DNA of 64,000 bases from CAYMAZ01 sp964526285. Its GTDB lineage: Bacteria > Bacteroidota > Bacteroidia > Bacteroidales > DTU049. The notes beneath the pieces were generated by a model. That model had not been told where the DNA came from. It saw nothing but the letters and a program-made list of their open reading frames with translations, and did not search any database. This document shows positions 33,964 to 43,413 of this stretch, piece after piece; within the stretch, counting starts at the first letter, position 1; each line of letters opens with the position of its first letter. The translations under genes and the position numbers were made by a program. The stretch is taken from contig CAZGIW010000003.1 in assembly GCA_964526285.1 (NCBI GenBank), positions 34,436 to 98,435 of the forward strand, read 5' to 3'.

Positions 33964-36900
33964 ATGCAACATTTGAAACGTTTTATTTTCGTGCTTGCAG
34001 TTTTTGCACAGTCTGTTTTGTTTGTTAATCAGGCTTCTGCTCAATGCCCTGCTGTTGCTGATTTTGATTTTCAACAAATGTGTAATGCCGGGCAGGTTCA
34101 TTTTAATGATCAATCTTATATTTCCGGAACAGGTTTAATTGTTGACTGGTTTTGGGATTTTGGAGATGGCACAAACTCAAATGCTCAGAATCCTATGCAT
34201 GTTTTTGTTCCCGGTTCATCATACAATGTTGAACTTACGGTGACAGATTCTTCAGGCTGTACACACTCAGTAATTATCCCTGTTTTTGTTGACCCATTGC
34301 CAGTCGCATCATTTACTTTCAACCCTAACAATGTGTGTTCGGGATCAAGTATTTCTTTTACAAATACCAGCACAGGCACAGGGCTGACATATCACTGGGA
34401 TTTTGGCGATGGGACAACCTCAACTCAGCAAAATCCCTCACACGTTTTTACTTCTTACGGCTGTGGTGTTCAAAACTTTACTGTTACACTAACTGTGACT
34501 GATGCCCACGGATGCGTTTCTTCAGTTTCTCATACAGTTAGCATTTTGCAACAGCCTGAAGTTCTGTTTATTGAAAACAACGGGTTCATTTTTTGTCACA
34601 CTGACACAACAAATATATCAGATACTGCCATTGTTTATAATTTTTCACCAGATGCTGCGTGCATAACTTCCTACACCATTGATTGGGGCGATGGCACTCC
34701 TCCACAACTTATTGCTCCTCCTTTTGATGCAGCTAATCCTATACAACATATATACACCACACTTGGGTATTACACAGTAACAATTACTTCAGTTGGGACA
34801 AACGGATGTGTTACTGTTGATACACAAACTGCTACCATTGAAAGCAATCCTGTTGCCGTTCTTGTGGGACCTCCTATGGGAACAAATACAGGATGTGCTC
34901 CCATGCAGGTATGTGTAACAAATATCAGCCAGAATATTTCATCAACAACTCTGCTTGAGCTAAACTGGGGAGATGGAGTGACTCAAATACTGCCGCCTTC
35001 TTCAGTTGGTGATACAGTTTGTCATATTTATCATGTGAGTGGATGCAACAACGGAGTGATGACAAACTATGCAATTACTCTAACTGCAAGCAACACTTGT
35101 GACTTTTCAAGTGTTTCATGGTCACCAATCAGAATTTATGAGCCACCTGAAGCAGAGTTTACAATAGTTGATGACAGTGTTTGTGTAAATGACCCTGTGG
35201 TTTTTATTAATATTTCTCAACCAAATAGTTGTGCATCAAACACTTTCACTTCATACACCTGGGATTTTGGTGACGGCACAACATATGGACCAACTCCTGT
35301 TCCATGGACTTCAAATCCTCAGCAAACAGTTACTCATACCTATTCAGATACCGGTTCATACACTGTGACGTTAACAGCAACCAATAATTCCACAAATGGT
35401 TGCGGATCTACACAATACAGCATGACTGTGTATGTGAGTGATGCATATGCCGAGTTTGCATGGGATACTGTTTGTTTTGGTGATCCAACTCAGTTTATTG
35501 ATCAGTCATGGGCGCCCAATGCAACTGTTGTTGCCTGGGAATGGAACTTTGGTGATGGTGGCACATCAACTCAACAAAATCCATCTCACACATATAATTC
35601 ATGGGGAGATTTCAATGCCTGCCTCATTATTACCACCAATCTGGGATGCTCCGACACAATTTGTCACATTGTACATGTGGATACTCTTCCGTATGTGGAT
35701 TTTGCTTTTGACACAGTCTGTTTCGGAGATACAACACATTTCACAAATCTATCCTACGGATATGGCACAACCATTGTGAGCAATCAATGGTTCTTCGGAG
35801 ATGGGAATTCCTCCACAGACGAGCACCCTTCTCATTTATATGGTGCTCCCGGAAATTATACAGTTACGCTTATTGTTATAGATTCAAACGGATGTACAGA
35901 TACCATTCAGCATATTGTTCCTGTCAGTCCGCCACCCATTGCTGACTTTATCGCAGACACAGCCTGCTTTGGATATCCCACCGGTTTTATTTCCACTGCA
36001 ACAACTGCTTTTGGAATTATAATTAGCTGGGAATGGGATTTCGGTGATGGCTTGGGAACGGCAACAGGGCCCAACACTTCATATAATTACGGAGATACAG
36101 GAGTATATTATGTTACACATATTGTTATTACGGATATTGGATGTGTTGATACCATTGTGCTTCCAGTATATGTGAGTCCCAATCCTATTGCGGATTTTAC
36201 AGCCGATACTGTTTGTGCCGGAGATATCACAACATTTACCGATTTATCTGATGGCAACGGCACCACAATTTTATCCTGGCAATGGAACTTTGGCGACGGA
36301 AATTCATCAACTGACCAAAATCCAACACACACATATGCTCAGGGTGGCATCTATAATGTTACACTGATTGTAACCAACCAATTTAATTGTAGCGATACAT
36401 TAATCCTGCCTGTTGTTGTGGACTCAATCCCTCTTGCAAATTTTAGTTTTATTCCAGCATGTTTGGGCTATCCGGTGTTTTTTACTGACGAATCTGTTGC
36501 TTATGGCTCTCCAATTGTAAGTTGGCAATGGAACTTTGGGGATGGAAACACATCAACAGACCAGAATCCGACACACACCTACGGTAGTTCCGGAACATTC
36601 ATGGTCACTTTGGTAGTCACCAACAGCAGTGGTTGTACTGACACAATCACACTGTCGGTTCAGGTGTATGAACCTCCGGTAGCTGATTTTATATGGAACG
36701 GCTCTTGCCTTGGCTATACCACCGATTTTACAGACACATCAACTCCCGGATCAGGAGTAATTTCAGGATGGAGTTGGGACTTTGGTGATGGATTTGGCAC
36801 TTCAAACTCTCAAAACCCAACCTACACTTATTCAGGTACAGGGTTTTTTGTTGTCACCCTGATTGTTACCGACAACAACGGATGTGCCGACACAGTTGTT

Positions 36901-39900
36901 CACACTGTTTATGTGGGACCATTACCAACTGCTGACTTTACAAACACATCCGCATGTGCCGGAGACACAGTGTTTTTCACTGACTTGTCAAACGGAAACG
37001 GGCATACAATTATATCATGGCAATGGGATTTTGGAGACGGAAATTCAAGCAATCAACAACATCCTTCTCACCAGTATGGAGGTTCAGGAACATATTTTGT
37101 TCAGCTCATTGTTGAAAATGACCTTGGTTGTACAGATACTGTTGTACATGTTGTAATTGCTGACTCACTTCCAACAGCTCAGTTTATAGCCCCTGCCGTT
37201 TGCCTGGGAGACACCATGTTTTTTGCCGATATTTCACTGTCCAACGGAGGAACAATCGGCTCATGGCATTGGGATTTCGGCGACGGAAATACAAGTAATC
37301 AGCAAAATCCTTCCCATCTCTACGCAACAGACGGAACATACAATGTAACTCTTGTTGTTGAAAACACCGCAGGATGTACTGACAGTATATCAATGGTTGT
37401 TTTAGTTAGACCTTTGCCTGATGCTAACTTTAACTGGTCTTCTGCCTGTGTTAACCAACAGGTTTATTTTAATGATCTTTCATCAGGCAGCAGTGCCATT
37501 AACTCATGGCAATGGGATTTTGGTGACGGAATCGGAACTTCCGCAATTCAGAACCCTGATTATACCTATAATGTTCTGGATACTTTTGATGTGACTCTTG
37601 TTGTGACAGATATTCACGGATGCACAAATTTTGTGACAATACCCGTCACTGTGGAAACAGTTCCCACTGCCCAATTTATTGCAGATTCAGTGTGTTTGGG
37701 TGATTTTACAACTTTCACAGACCTTTCAAACGGAAATGGATCAGTGATTACATCATGGAGCTGGGATTTTGGTGATGGAAACACTTCTGCTTTGCAAAAC
37801 GACCAAAACCAATACGCATCTTCGGGGAATTTTACAGTACAACTAATTGTTTCCAATCTTGGCAACTGCGCAGACACAAGTACAGTCACGGTATTTGTCA
37901 GGCCATCCCCTCAGGCAGTTTTTTCATCTGCCAATGTTTGCGATGGTAATGCAGTGAATTTCAACGATATGTCGCTTCACAATTCTCTGAATATTCAAAA
38001 CTGGTCATGGGATTTGGGTGACGGAACAAATACCGGGGTTCAGAATCCATCACACACATATGCAGGTCATGGAATATACAGTGTGGAACTTATTGTGGAA
38101 AACGACTGGGGTTGTTTCGACACAATTGTCCAAAACGTTGAAGTGTATGCACTTCCTGTTCCTGATTTCATAGCAAGCGTTGCATGCCTTGGTTTTACAA
38201 CTTCATTTCAGGACTTATCAACTCCTCAGGGTAATCCAATCATTTCATGGGACTGGGATTTTGGTGATGGCATTGGCACTTCTGCGCAACAAAATCCAAA
38301 CTGGACATACAATGTGGGAACACCTCCCTACACGGTAATTCTTATTATAGAAGATGCCAACGGATGTGTTGACAGTATTAGTCACAGCATTGATCTTCAT
38401 CCTCAGCCAATTGCTGATTTCAGCGCAACAACCGCCTGTAGTCAGACTCCCACAAGTTTCAATGACCTTTCCACTCCTGCTTTTGGCACAATACAAACAT
38501 GGGACTGGGATTTTGGCGATGGTGTGGGCAACAGCAACCAACAAGATCCATCATATACATATGGGCCTGTTGGAGGTGTTACTAATTTTAATGTAACACT
38601 CATTGTCACTGACAGCAACGGATGTCCTGACACTATTGTTCAGGCAATAACAGTCAACCCACAACCCGTTGCAGATTTCACAGCTGATACTGTTTGCTCT
38701 GGTGATATGACACATTTTCTTGATCTTTCATCACCTGTTGCAGGTACAATTCAAACATGGGACTGGGACTTTGGTGATGGTATTGGAAGCTCAATAAACC
38801 AGAACCCTGATTACACATATGGCTCAGTAACCACAGTTACAAGTTTTTCCACCGCACTGGTTATTACTGACAGCAACGGGTGCTCAGATACTATTATTAG
38901 AAATGTAGTGGTGAATCCTTTACCTGTTCCCGATTTTTCTGCAACAATTGTTTGCACAGGAAATTCGACTGATTTTGCTGATTTATCTCTAAGCAATGGC
39001 GGAAATGTAAGTTCGTGGGACTGGGATTTTGGTGATGGCATTGGAGTTTCATCAAATCAGAATCCTGCATATACATACGGCACCGTATTAAACCCAACTA
39101 CATTCAATGTAACTCTTACTGTTGAGGATGCAAATGGCTGTATTAAAGACACAATCATTCCTGTTTTGGTGAATCCTCTTCCCATTGCTGATTTTTCTAC
39201 AAACGCCACATGTTCTGGTTTTCCTTCTTCATTCTTTGATTTATCAGGAAGTTCAGGTGGTGCCATAAGCAGTTGGGATTGGGATTTTGGCGATGGTTCG
39301 GGTACTTCTTCTCAACAAAACCCTGATTACACATATGCTTCAACCTCAACAATTGATGTTTATAATGTTACTCTTGTGGTGATAGATGCAAACGGATGCT
39401 CAGACACTGTGGTTCATCAGGCTACGGTTATTCCTTCACCGGCAGGTGACTTTGTAAGTGATAGTGTGTGTTCCGGCACGATTGCCCAATTCACAGATGG
39501 ATCATCTACATTGGGAGGCACCCTTGTATCATGGGATTGGAATTTTGGAGACGGCATTGGAAACAGCAATCAGCAAAACCCTGATTATCTTTATGGTAAC
39601 GTATTAGTGACAACCACTTATCAGGTTCAGCTTATGGTGGAAAATTCATTTGGTTGTCGTGACACCATTGTTGAAACAGCCGTTGTTTATCCATTGCCCA
39701 TTGCTGATTTCACAACTGACACTGCATGCATGGGAGATGTGACTGACTTTTGGGATGGCAGCACAAGTACAGGGGGCAATCTCACAGCTTGGTCATGGGA
39801 TTTTGGTGATGGTTTCGGTACTTCAACACAGCAAAACCCTCAATACACATATGCCAATCACGGATTTTATCAGGTTGAACTCTATGTCACTGATGTAAAC

Positions 39901-41961
39901 TCATGTCAGGGCAACATTGTTCAAACGGTATTTGTTGATTCATTGCCGCTGCCTTCTTTCACATGGATTCCCACATGTGTACCCGGTATTATCAACTTTA
40001 CGAATACTTCTGATGGCAACGGAAGCAACATTATTTCATATTTCTGGGACTTTGACGATGGTTTTATGGGGGGTATGCAGCATCCGGTTCATTACTATTC
40101 TTCAAATGGCACCTATGATGTAAGTCTCACAATACACAATGACAGGGGATGTTCCAACACCATTGTGATTCCTGTTTCTGTTAATCCGGGTGTTGAGGTG
40201 GATTTCACAGCTGCCAATGTTTGCTTTGGTGAAGAAGTGTATTTTTATCACACATTGGTGAATCCAAACATGCCAGTCATGACGTGGCTGTGGAGTTTTG
40301 GCGACGGAACATATTCAACTGTACCCGACCCTGTCCATTTATATAATCAACCAGGCACTTACAATGTTTTGCTCACAGTAACAGATTCTCTTGGATGTGA
40401 TTTTACAATCACCCATCAGGTGACTGTTTATGTGAACCCTGTGGCTGATTTTCAGGCAACCACCGCTCAGGTTGGCGACCCCACAGCTTTCACTGATTTG
40501 TCATTCACCGCCAATGGTTTTCTTTCTGCATGGCAGTGGTATTTTGGTGACGGAAACACTTCTCTTCAGCAAAACCCAATGCACACCTATGCCAATGCGG
40601 GCACATATATGGTTACACTCATTGTTTTCAATAATTTTGGATGCAGTGACACAATTACATATCCTGTTACAGTCAATGCTCTTGTTATTGCAGATTTTAT
40701 TGCTGATACAGTATGTTCTGGAAGTCCCACTACATTCACCGACCTATCTCACACTGGTTTGGGCACTATTGCTTCATGGTACTGGGACTTTGGCAACGGC
40801 TATGCTTCTGTTGATCAGAATCCGCAACATGTTTATGTAAATCCGGGAGTATATACGGTCACGCTTATTGTAACAGCCTCTTTTGGCATGAGTGATACTG
40901 TGAGTTATCAGGTTTATGTTCTTGAATCTCCTGTTGCAGATTTCACATTTTCTGAAATTTGTTTTGGAAACCAAACGGGTCTTATTGATCAGTCAACAGG
41001 TGCTACATTCCCTGTTGTTGGCTGGAACTGGAATTTGGGCGATGGCAATGTGTCCAATCAACCAACTGTACAGCACTATTATCCAAATGCAGATCAATGG
41101 CAGGTGCAGCTGGTGGCAACCAATAGTATCGGATGCACTGATACAATTATTAAAAATGTTAATGTGTGGGAAATCCCTCTGGTTGAGTTTACTGCAAACC
41201 CACAAGAAGGTTGTGTTCCTCTTGATGTACAGTTTACTGATTTTTCAGCAGTAGGAGACGGAATGATTGTCAGCTGGCTCTGGAATTTCGGCGACGGATT
41301 TACAAGTGTTTCCGGTGGTGGAGCTTATCATTTATATTCTTATCCGGGCATTTTTGATATCAGCCTGACTGTGGTATCAAACAGAGGATGTGTCAATAAT
41401 TTGGTAATTCCAAATATGATACAGGTCTATCCCAGGCCTATGGCAGGATTTTTCATTACCCCACCTTCTCCCACTGTTGCTGATGGGGTTGTTTTTACAA
41501 ACACTTCAATGGGGGCAAATCAGTGGTATTGGGAATTTGGAGACAACAACACTTCCACACAACATTCTCCGGTTCATTATTATGATTATCCCGGCCTGTA
41601 TGATATTATTCAGATAGTGTATAATGAATATGGTTGTGCCGACTCAACCTCACAACGGCTAAGAGTTTATACCGACCAGCTTGTCTATTTCCCCAATGCC
41701 ATATCCATCAACGGAGATGGAGTGAATGATGTGTTTAATGTGTTTGGGTTTGGTTGGCAACCTGACAATTTTGAAATGCGAATCTTCAGCCGCTGGGGCA
41801 ATGAAATATTTTACACAACAGATATGAACAAAGGGTGGGATGGCTCTGACATGAGTACAGGAGACAAGGTTCAGGTTGGTGTTTATGTTTGGAAAGTAAA
41901 GGTTATGGACTTTTCAAACAATATTGTTGAGTATATGGGGGTGGTGACAGTGATTATGTAG
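33964..41961 (+). CDS. Giant PKD-repeat surface protein with type B T9SS (gliding-associated) C-terminus
   Basis: A 2665-residue secreted protein. The signal peptide is residues 1-26 (ending NQASAQ). The body is about 30 consecutive PKD or PKD-like domains of roughly 80-85 residues, each recognisable by W-x-W-D/N-F-G-D-G followed by Q-N-P-x-H/Y-x-Y. Most repeats also have a Cys in the first strand (VCxGD/xACxG) and one in (N/G)-x-C-x-D-T, allowing one disulfide per repeat. Repeats 3-5 and 24-30 are the most divergent. The last 85 residues (YFPNAISINGDGVNDVFNVF...MRIFSRWGNEIFYTT) are the CHU_C / gliding motility-associated type B sorting signal. It is presumably an extended fibre or adhesin on the cell surface; no enzymatic domain is seen. 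Confidence 0.93.
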   Translation: MQHLKRFIFVLAVFAQSVLFVNQASAQCPAVADFDFQQMCNAGQVHFNDQSYISGTGLIVDWFWDFGDGTNSNAQNPMHVFVPGSSYNVELTVTDSSGCTHSVIIPVFVDPLPVASFTFNPNNVCSGSSISFTNTSTGTGLTYHWDFGDGTTSTQQNPSHVFTSYGCGVQNFTVTLTVTDAHGCVSSVSHTVSILQQPEVLFIENNGFIFCHTDTTNISDTAIVYNFSPDAACITSYTIDWGDGTPPQLIAPPFDAANPIQHIYTTLGYYTVTITSVGTNGCVTVDTQTATIESNPVAVLVGPPMGTNTGCAPMQVCVTNISQNISSTTLLELNWGDGVTQILPPSSVGDTVCHIYHVSGCNNGVMTNYAITLTASNTCDFSSVSWSPIRIYEPPEAEFTIVDDSVCVNDPVVFINISQPNSCASNTFTSYTWDFGDGTTYGPTPVPWTSNPQQTVTHTYSDTGSYTVTLTATNNSTNGCGSTQYSMTVYVSDAYAEFAWDTVCFGDPTQFIDQSWAPNATVVAWEWNFGDGGTSTQQNPSHTYNSWGDFNACLIITTNLGCSDTICHIVHVDTLPYVDFAFDTVCFGDTTHFTNLSYGYGTTIVSNQWFFGDGNSSTDEHPSHLYGAPGNYTVTLIVIDSNGCTDTIQHIVPVSPPPIADFIADTACFGYPTGFISTATTAFGIIISWEWDFGDGLGTATGPNTSYNYGDTGVYYVTHIVITDIGCVDTIVLPVYVSPNPIADFTADTVCAGDITTFTDLSDGNGTTILSWQWNFGDGNSSTDQNPTHTYAQGGIYNVTLIVTNQFNCSDTLILPVVVDSIPLANFSFIPACLGYPVFFTDESVAYGSPIVSWQWNFGDGNTSTDQNPTHTYGSSGTFMVTLVVTNSSGCTDTITLSVQVYEPPVADFIWNGSCLGYTTDFTDTSTPGSGVISGWSWDFGDGFGTSNSQNPTYTYSGTGFFVVTLIVTDNNGCADTVVHTVYVGPLPTADFTNTSACAGDTVFFTDLSNGNGHTIISWQWDFGDGNSSNQQHPSHQYGGSGTYFVQLIVENDLGCTDTVVHVVIADSLPTAQFIAPAVCLGDTMFFADISLSNGGTIGSWHWDFGDGNTSNQQNPSHLYATDGTYNVTLVVENTAGCTDSISMVVLVRPLPDANFNWSSACVNQQVYFNDLSSGSSAINSWQWDFGDGIGTSAIQNPDYTYNVLDTFDVTLVVTDIHGCTNFVTIPVTVETVPTAQFIADSVCLGDFTTFTDLSNGNGSVITSWSWDFGDGNTSALQNDQNQYASSGNFTVQLIVSNLGNCADTSTVTVFVRPSPQAVFSSANVCDGNAVNFNDMSLHNSLNIQNWSWDLGDGTNTGVQNPSHTYAGHGIYSVELIVENDWGCFDTIVQNVEVYALPVPDFIASVACLGFTTSFQDLSTPQGNPIISWDWDFGDGIGTSAQQNPNWTYNVGTPPYTVILIIEDANGCVDSISHSIDLHPQPIADFSATTACSQTPTSFNDLSTPAFGTIQTWDWDFGDGVGNSNQQDPSYTYGPVGGVTNFNVTLIVTDSNGCPDTIVQAITVNPQPVADFTADTVCSGDMTHFLDLSSPVAGTIQTWDWDFGDGIGSSINQNPDYTYGSVTTVTSFSTALVITDSNGCSDTIIRNVVVNPLPVPDFSATIVCTGNSTDFADLSLSNGGNVSSWDWDFGDGIGVSSNQNPAYTYGTVLNPTTFNVTLTVEDANGCIKDTIIPVLVNPLPIADFSTNATCSGFPSSFFDLSGSSGGAISSWDWDFGDGSGTSSQQNPDYTYASTSTIDVYNVTLVVIDANGCSDTVVHQATVIPSPAGDFVSDSVCSGTIAQFTDGSSTLGGTLVSWDWNFGDGIGNSNQQNPDYLYGNVLVTTTYQVQLMVENSFGCRDTIVETAVVYPLPIADFTTDTACMGDVTDFWDGSTSTGGNLTAWSWDFGDGFGTSTQQNPQYTYANHGFYQVELYVTDVNSCQGNIVQTVFVDSLPLPSFTWIPTCVPGIINFTNTSDGNGSNIISYFWDFDDGFMGGMQHPVHYYSSNGTYDVSLTIHNDRGCSNTIVIPVSVNPGVEVDFTAANVCFGEEVYFYHTLVNPNMPVMTWLWSFGDGTYSTVPDPVHLYNQPGTYNVLLTVTDSLGCDFTITHQVTVYVNPVADFQATTAQVGDPTAFTDLSFTANGFLSAWQWYFGDGNTSLQQNPMHTYANAGTYMVTLIVFNNFGCSDTITYPVTVNALVIADFIADTVCSGSPTTFTDLSHTGLGTIASWYWDFGNGYASVDQNPQHVYVNPGVYTVTLIVTASFGMSDTVSYQVYVLESPVADFTFSEICFGNQTGLIDQSTGATFPVVGWNWNLGDGNVSNQPTVQHYYPNADQWQVQLVATNSIGCTDTIIKNVNVWEIPLVEFTANPQEGCVPLDVQFTDFSAVGDGMIVSWLWNFGDGFTSVSGGGAYHLYSYPGIFDISLTVVSNRGCVNNLVIPNMIQVYPRPMAGFFITPPSPTVADGVVFTNTSMGANQWYWEFGDNNTSTQHSPVHYYDYPGLYDIIQIVYNEYGCADSTSQRLRVYTDQLVYFPNAISINGDGVNDVFNVFGFGWQPDNFEMRIFSRWGNEIFYTTDMNKGWDGSDMSTGDKVQVGVYVWKVKVMDFSNNIVEYMGVVTVIM

Positions 41962-42012
41962 ATATATCTGCTCTTAAAAAAACATTAGCAGCATATTGTC
42001 AGAATTAATTTT

Positions 42013-42020
42013 TATTTTTG
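42013..42020 (+). promoter_or_regulatory. Predicted -7 element of the AraC-CBM9 / beta-helix operon
   Basis: TATTTTTG matches TAnnTTTG, 20 bp before the ATG at 42041, in the short gap after the PKD gene. Confidence 0.5.
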
Positions 42021-42040
42021 TATAAAAATTCATCCTGTTG

Positions 42041-43405
42041 ATGAAAGTATTCGGCTTTTTTCTTTTATTTGTTGCAATTCAATATTTCCCTGCTTCTTCT
42101 CAAAAGGATACCATTGAGATTCCTTATACAAATTCTCAAATCAACATTGACGGAGACTTGAGTGAATGGGAAACATATTATTCAACAATATTTACTGATA
42201 CTTCAAGTAAAATTTATACATCCGGTGATTATTCCCTTTCTGATGTGAATCCCCCTGACTTCAGAGAAGATTTAATCCCTCTTCCATTGTCAAGGAACAA
42301 AGTCCGTGTTATGATGTGCTGGGATAGTGATGCATTTTATGTTGGTTTTATTGTTGTTGATAATCACTTTGTAGCGGAATTTAAAGGCACAGAGGACAAT
42401 CCAAATATTTATCTCAATGATGGGATTGAGTTTTATATTGACACAAAAAACGACAGCAAAGGAAAGATGGATGTCAATGATTATCAGATTATTATTGACA
42501 TTTTAAACCAACAATGTGTTTTCAAGGGTGATATTCGTCAAATGCAAGAAGACTCAGTGTTTGTCCCAAAAGAGAGAGGGCAAAACCTGATTATTGAAAG
42601 TGCTGTTTCATATTACGGAACAATTAACCAACATAAAAATGGCAGCTATTACATTGTTGAAATCAGAATCCCTTTTCTTTCAATTGGAATGGAACCCTAT
42701 GAAGGTCAGGTTATTAAAATTGATGTATGCAATAATGACTCTGATTTTCTTCTCTCTGAACTGCCAGTCACAAAAGAAGAACTTTATTATACATGGCCGT
42801 TTAACTGGAGTGGCATTGGCGATTTCGGATTTCCTGACACATGGAAAACCGCTAAACTCACTGGTGGCCCATCATTGTTTAATGTCATTTCTGAGAAATA
42901 CAAACACAAATGGATGTATTTTCTTGGAGTATTTGTTTTGTTTACATTGTTTATGCTCATCTTTTTAATTCTGAAAATCCGCAAAATCAGAAGACTACCA
43001 GACAAAGAAATTGTAAAAAAATATATTGTTCTTCAAAACACCGAAGAACACCAAATTACTGATAACAATGAAAACACCTTACTGAGACACGTTTCACAAT
43101 ATATTTATAAAAATATATCTGACAAGATTACACCTCAGGATGTGGCCGACAATATCAATATGTCACTGAGAAGTCTTCAAAGGCTGACTAAAAACGAACT
43201 GGACTGTACTCCTGTTGCTTTGATTAACTCTATAAAGCTTCAGTATGCCATGCATTTATTACAAAACAACAAAGAACTTAATATCAGCGAGATTGCCTAT
43301 GATTCAGGATTTTCTGATCCTGCTTATTTTTCAAAATTATTTAAAACCCACTTCGGGATTTCTCCAAAAAATGTTATTTCGGGAGAAACACCTGAAAACC
43401 AATAA
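42041..43405 (+). CDS. Membrane AraC-family regulator with CBM9-like sensor domain
   Basis: A 454-residue one-component membrane regulator. The ATG at 42041 is used; a TTG just before it is rejected. Residues 1-20 are a signal peptide (FGFFLLFVAIQYFPASSQ). Residues about 25-270 resemble the family 9 carbohydrate-binding or DOMON-like fold: INIDGDLSEW near the start, VRVMMCWDSDAFYVGF, DGIEFYIDTKND, and EIRIPFLSIG. One helix (about 291-313, YFLGVFVLFTLFMLIFLILKI) crosses the inner membrane. A C-terminal AraC HTH follows (about 350-450; ITPQDVADNINMSLRSLQRL, then ISEIAYDSGFSDPAYFSKLF). It probably senses a periplasmic sugar and controls nearby genes, most simply the beta-helix gene 8 bp downstream. 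Confidence 0.85.
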   Translation: MKVFGFFLLFVAIQYFPASSQKDTIEIPYTNSQINIDGDLSEWETYYSTIFTDTSSKIYTSGDYSLSDVNPPDFREDLIPLPLSRNKVRVMMCWDSDAFYVGFIVVDNHFVAEFKGTEDNPNIYLNDGIEFYIDTKNDSKGKMDVNDYQIIIDILNQQCVFKGDIRQMQEDSVFVPKERGQNLIIESAVSYYGTINQHKNGSYYIVEIRIPFLSIGMEPYEGQVIKIDVCNNDSDFLLSELPVTKEELYYTWPFNWSGIGDFGFPDTWKTAKLTGGPSLFNVISEKYKHKWMYFLGVFVLFTLFMLIFLILKIRKIRRLPDKEIVKKYIVLQNTEEHQITDNNENTLLRHVSQYIYKNISDKITPQDVADNINMSLRSLQRLTKNELDCTPVALINSIKLQYAMHLLQNNKELNISEIAYDSGFSDPAYFSKLFKTHFGISPKNVISGETPENQ

Positions 43406-43413
43406 TTCAAACA

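Noticed and set aside
34185..41254. Numerous frames of 60-120 codons antisense or out of frame within the PKD gene
   Set aside because: They repeat at PKD-domain spacing and are shadows of the repetitive coding sequence.
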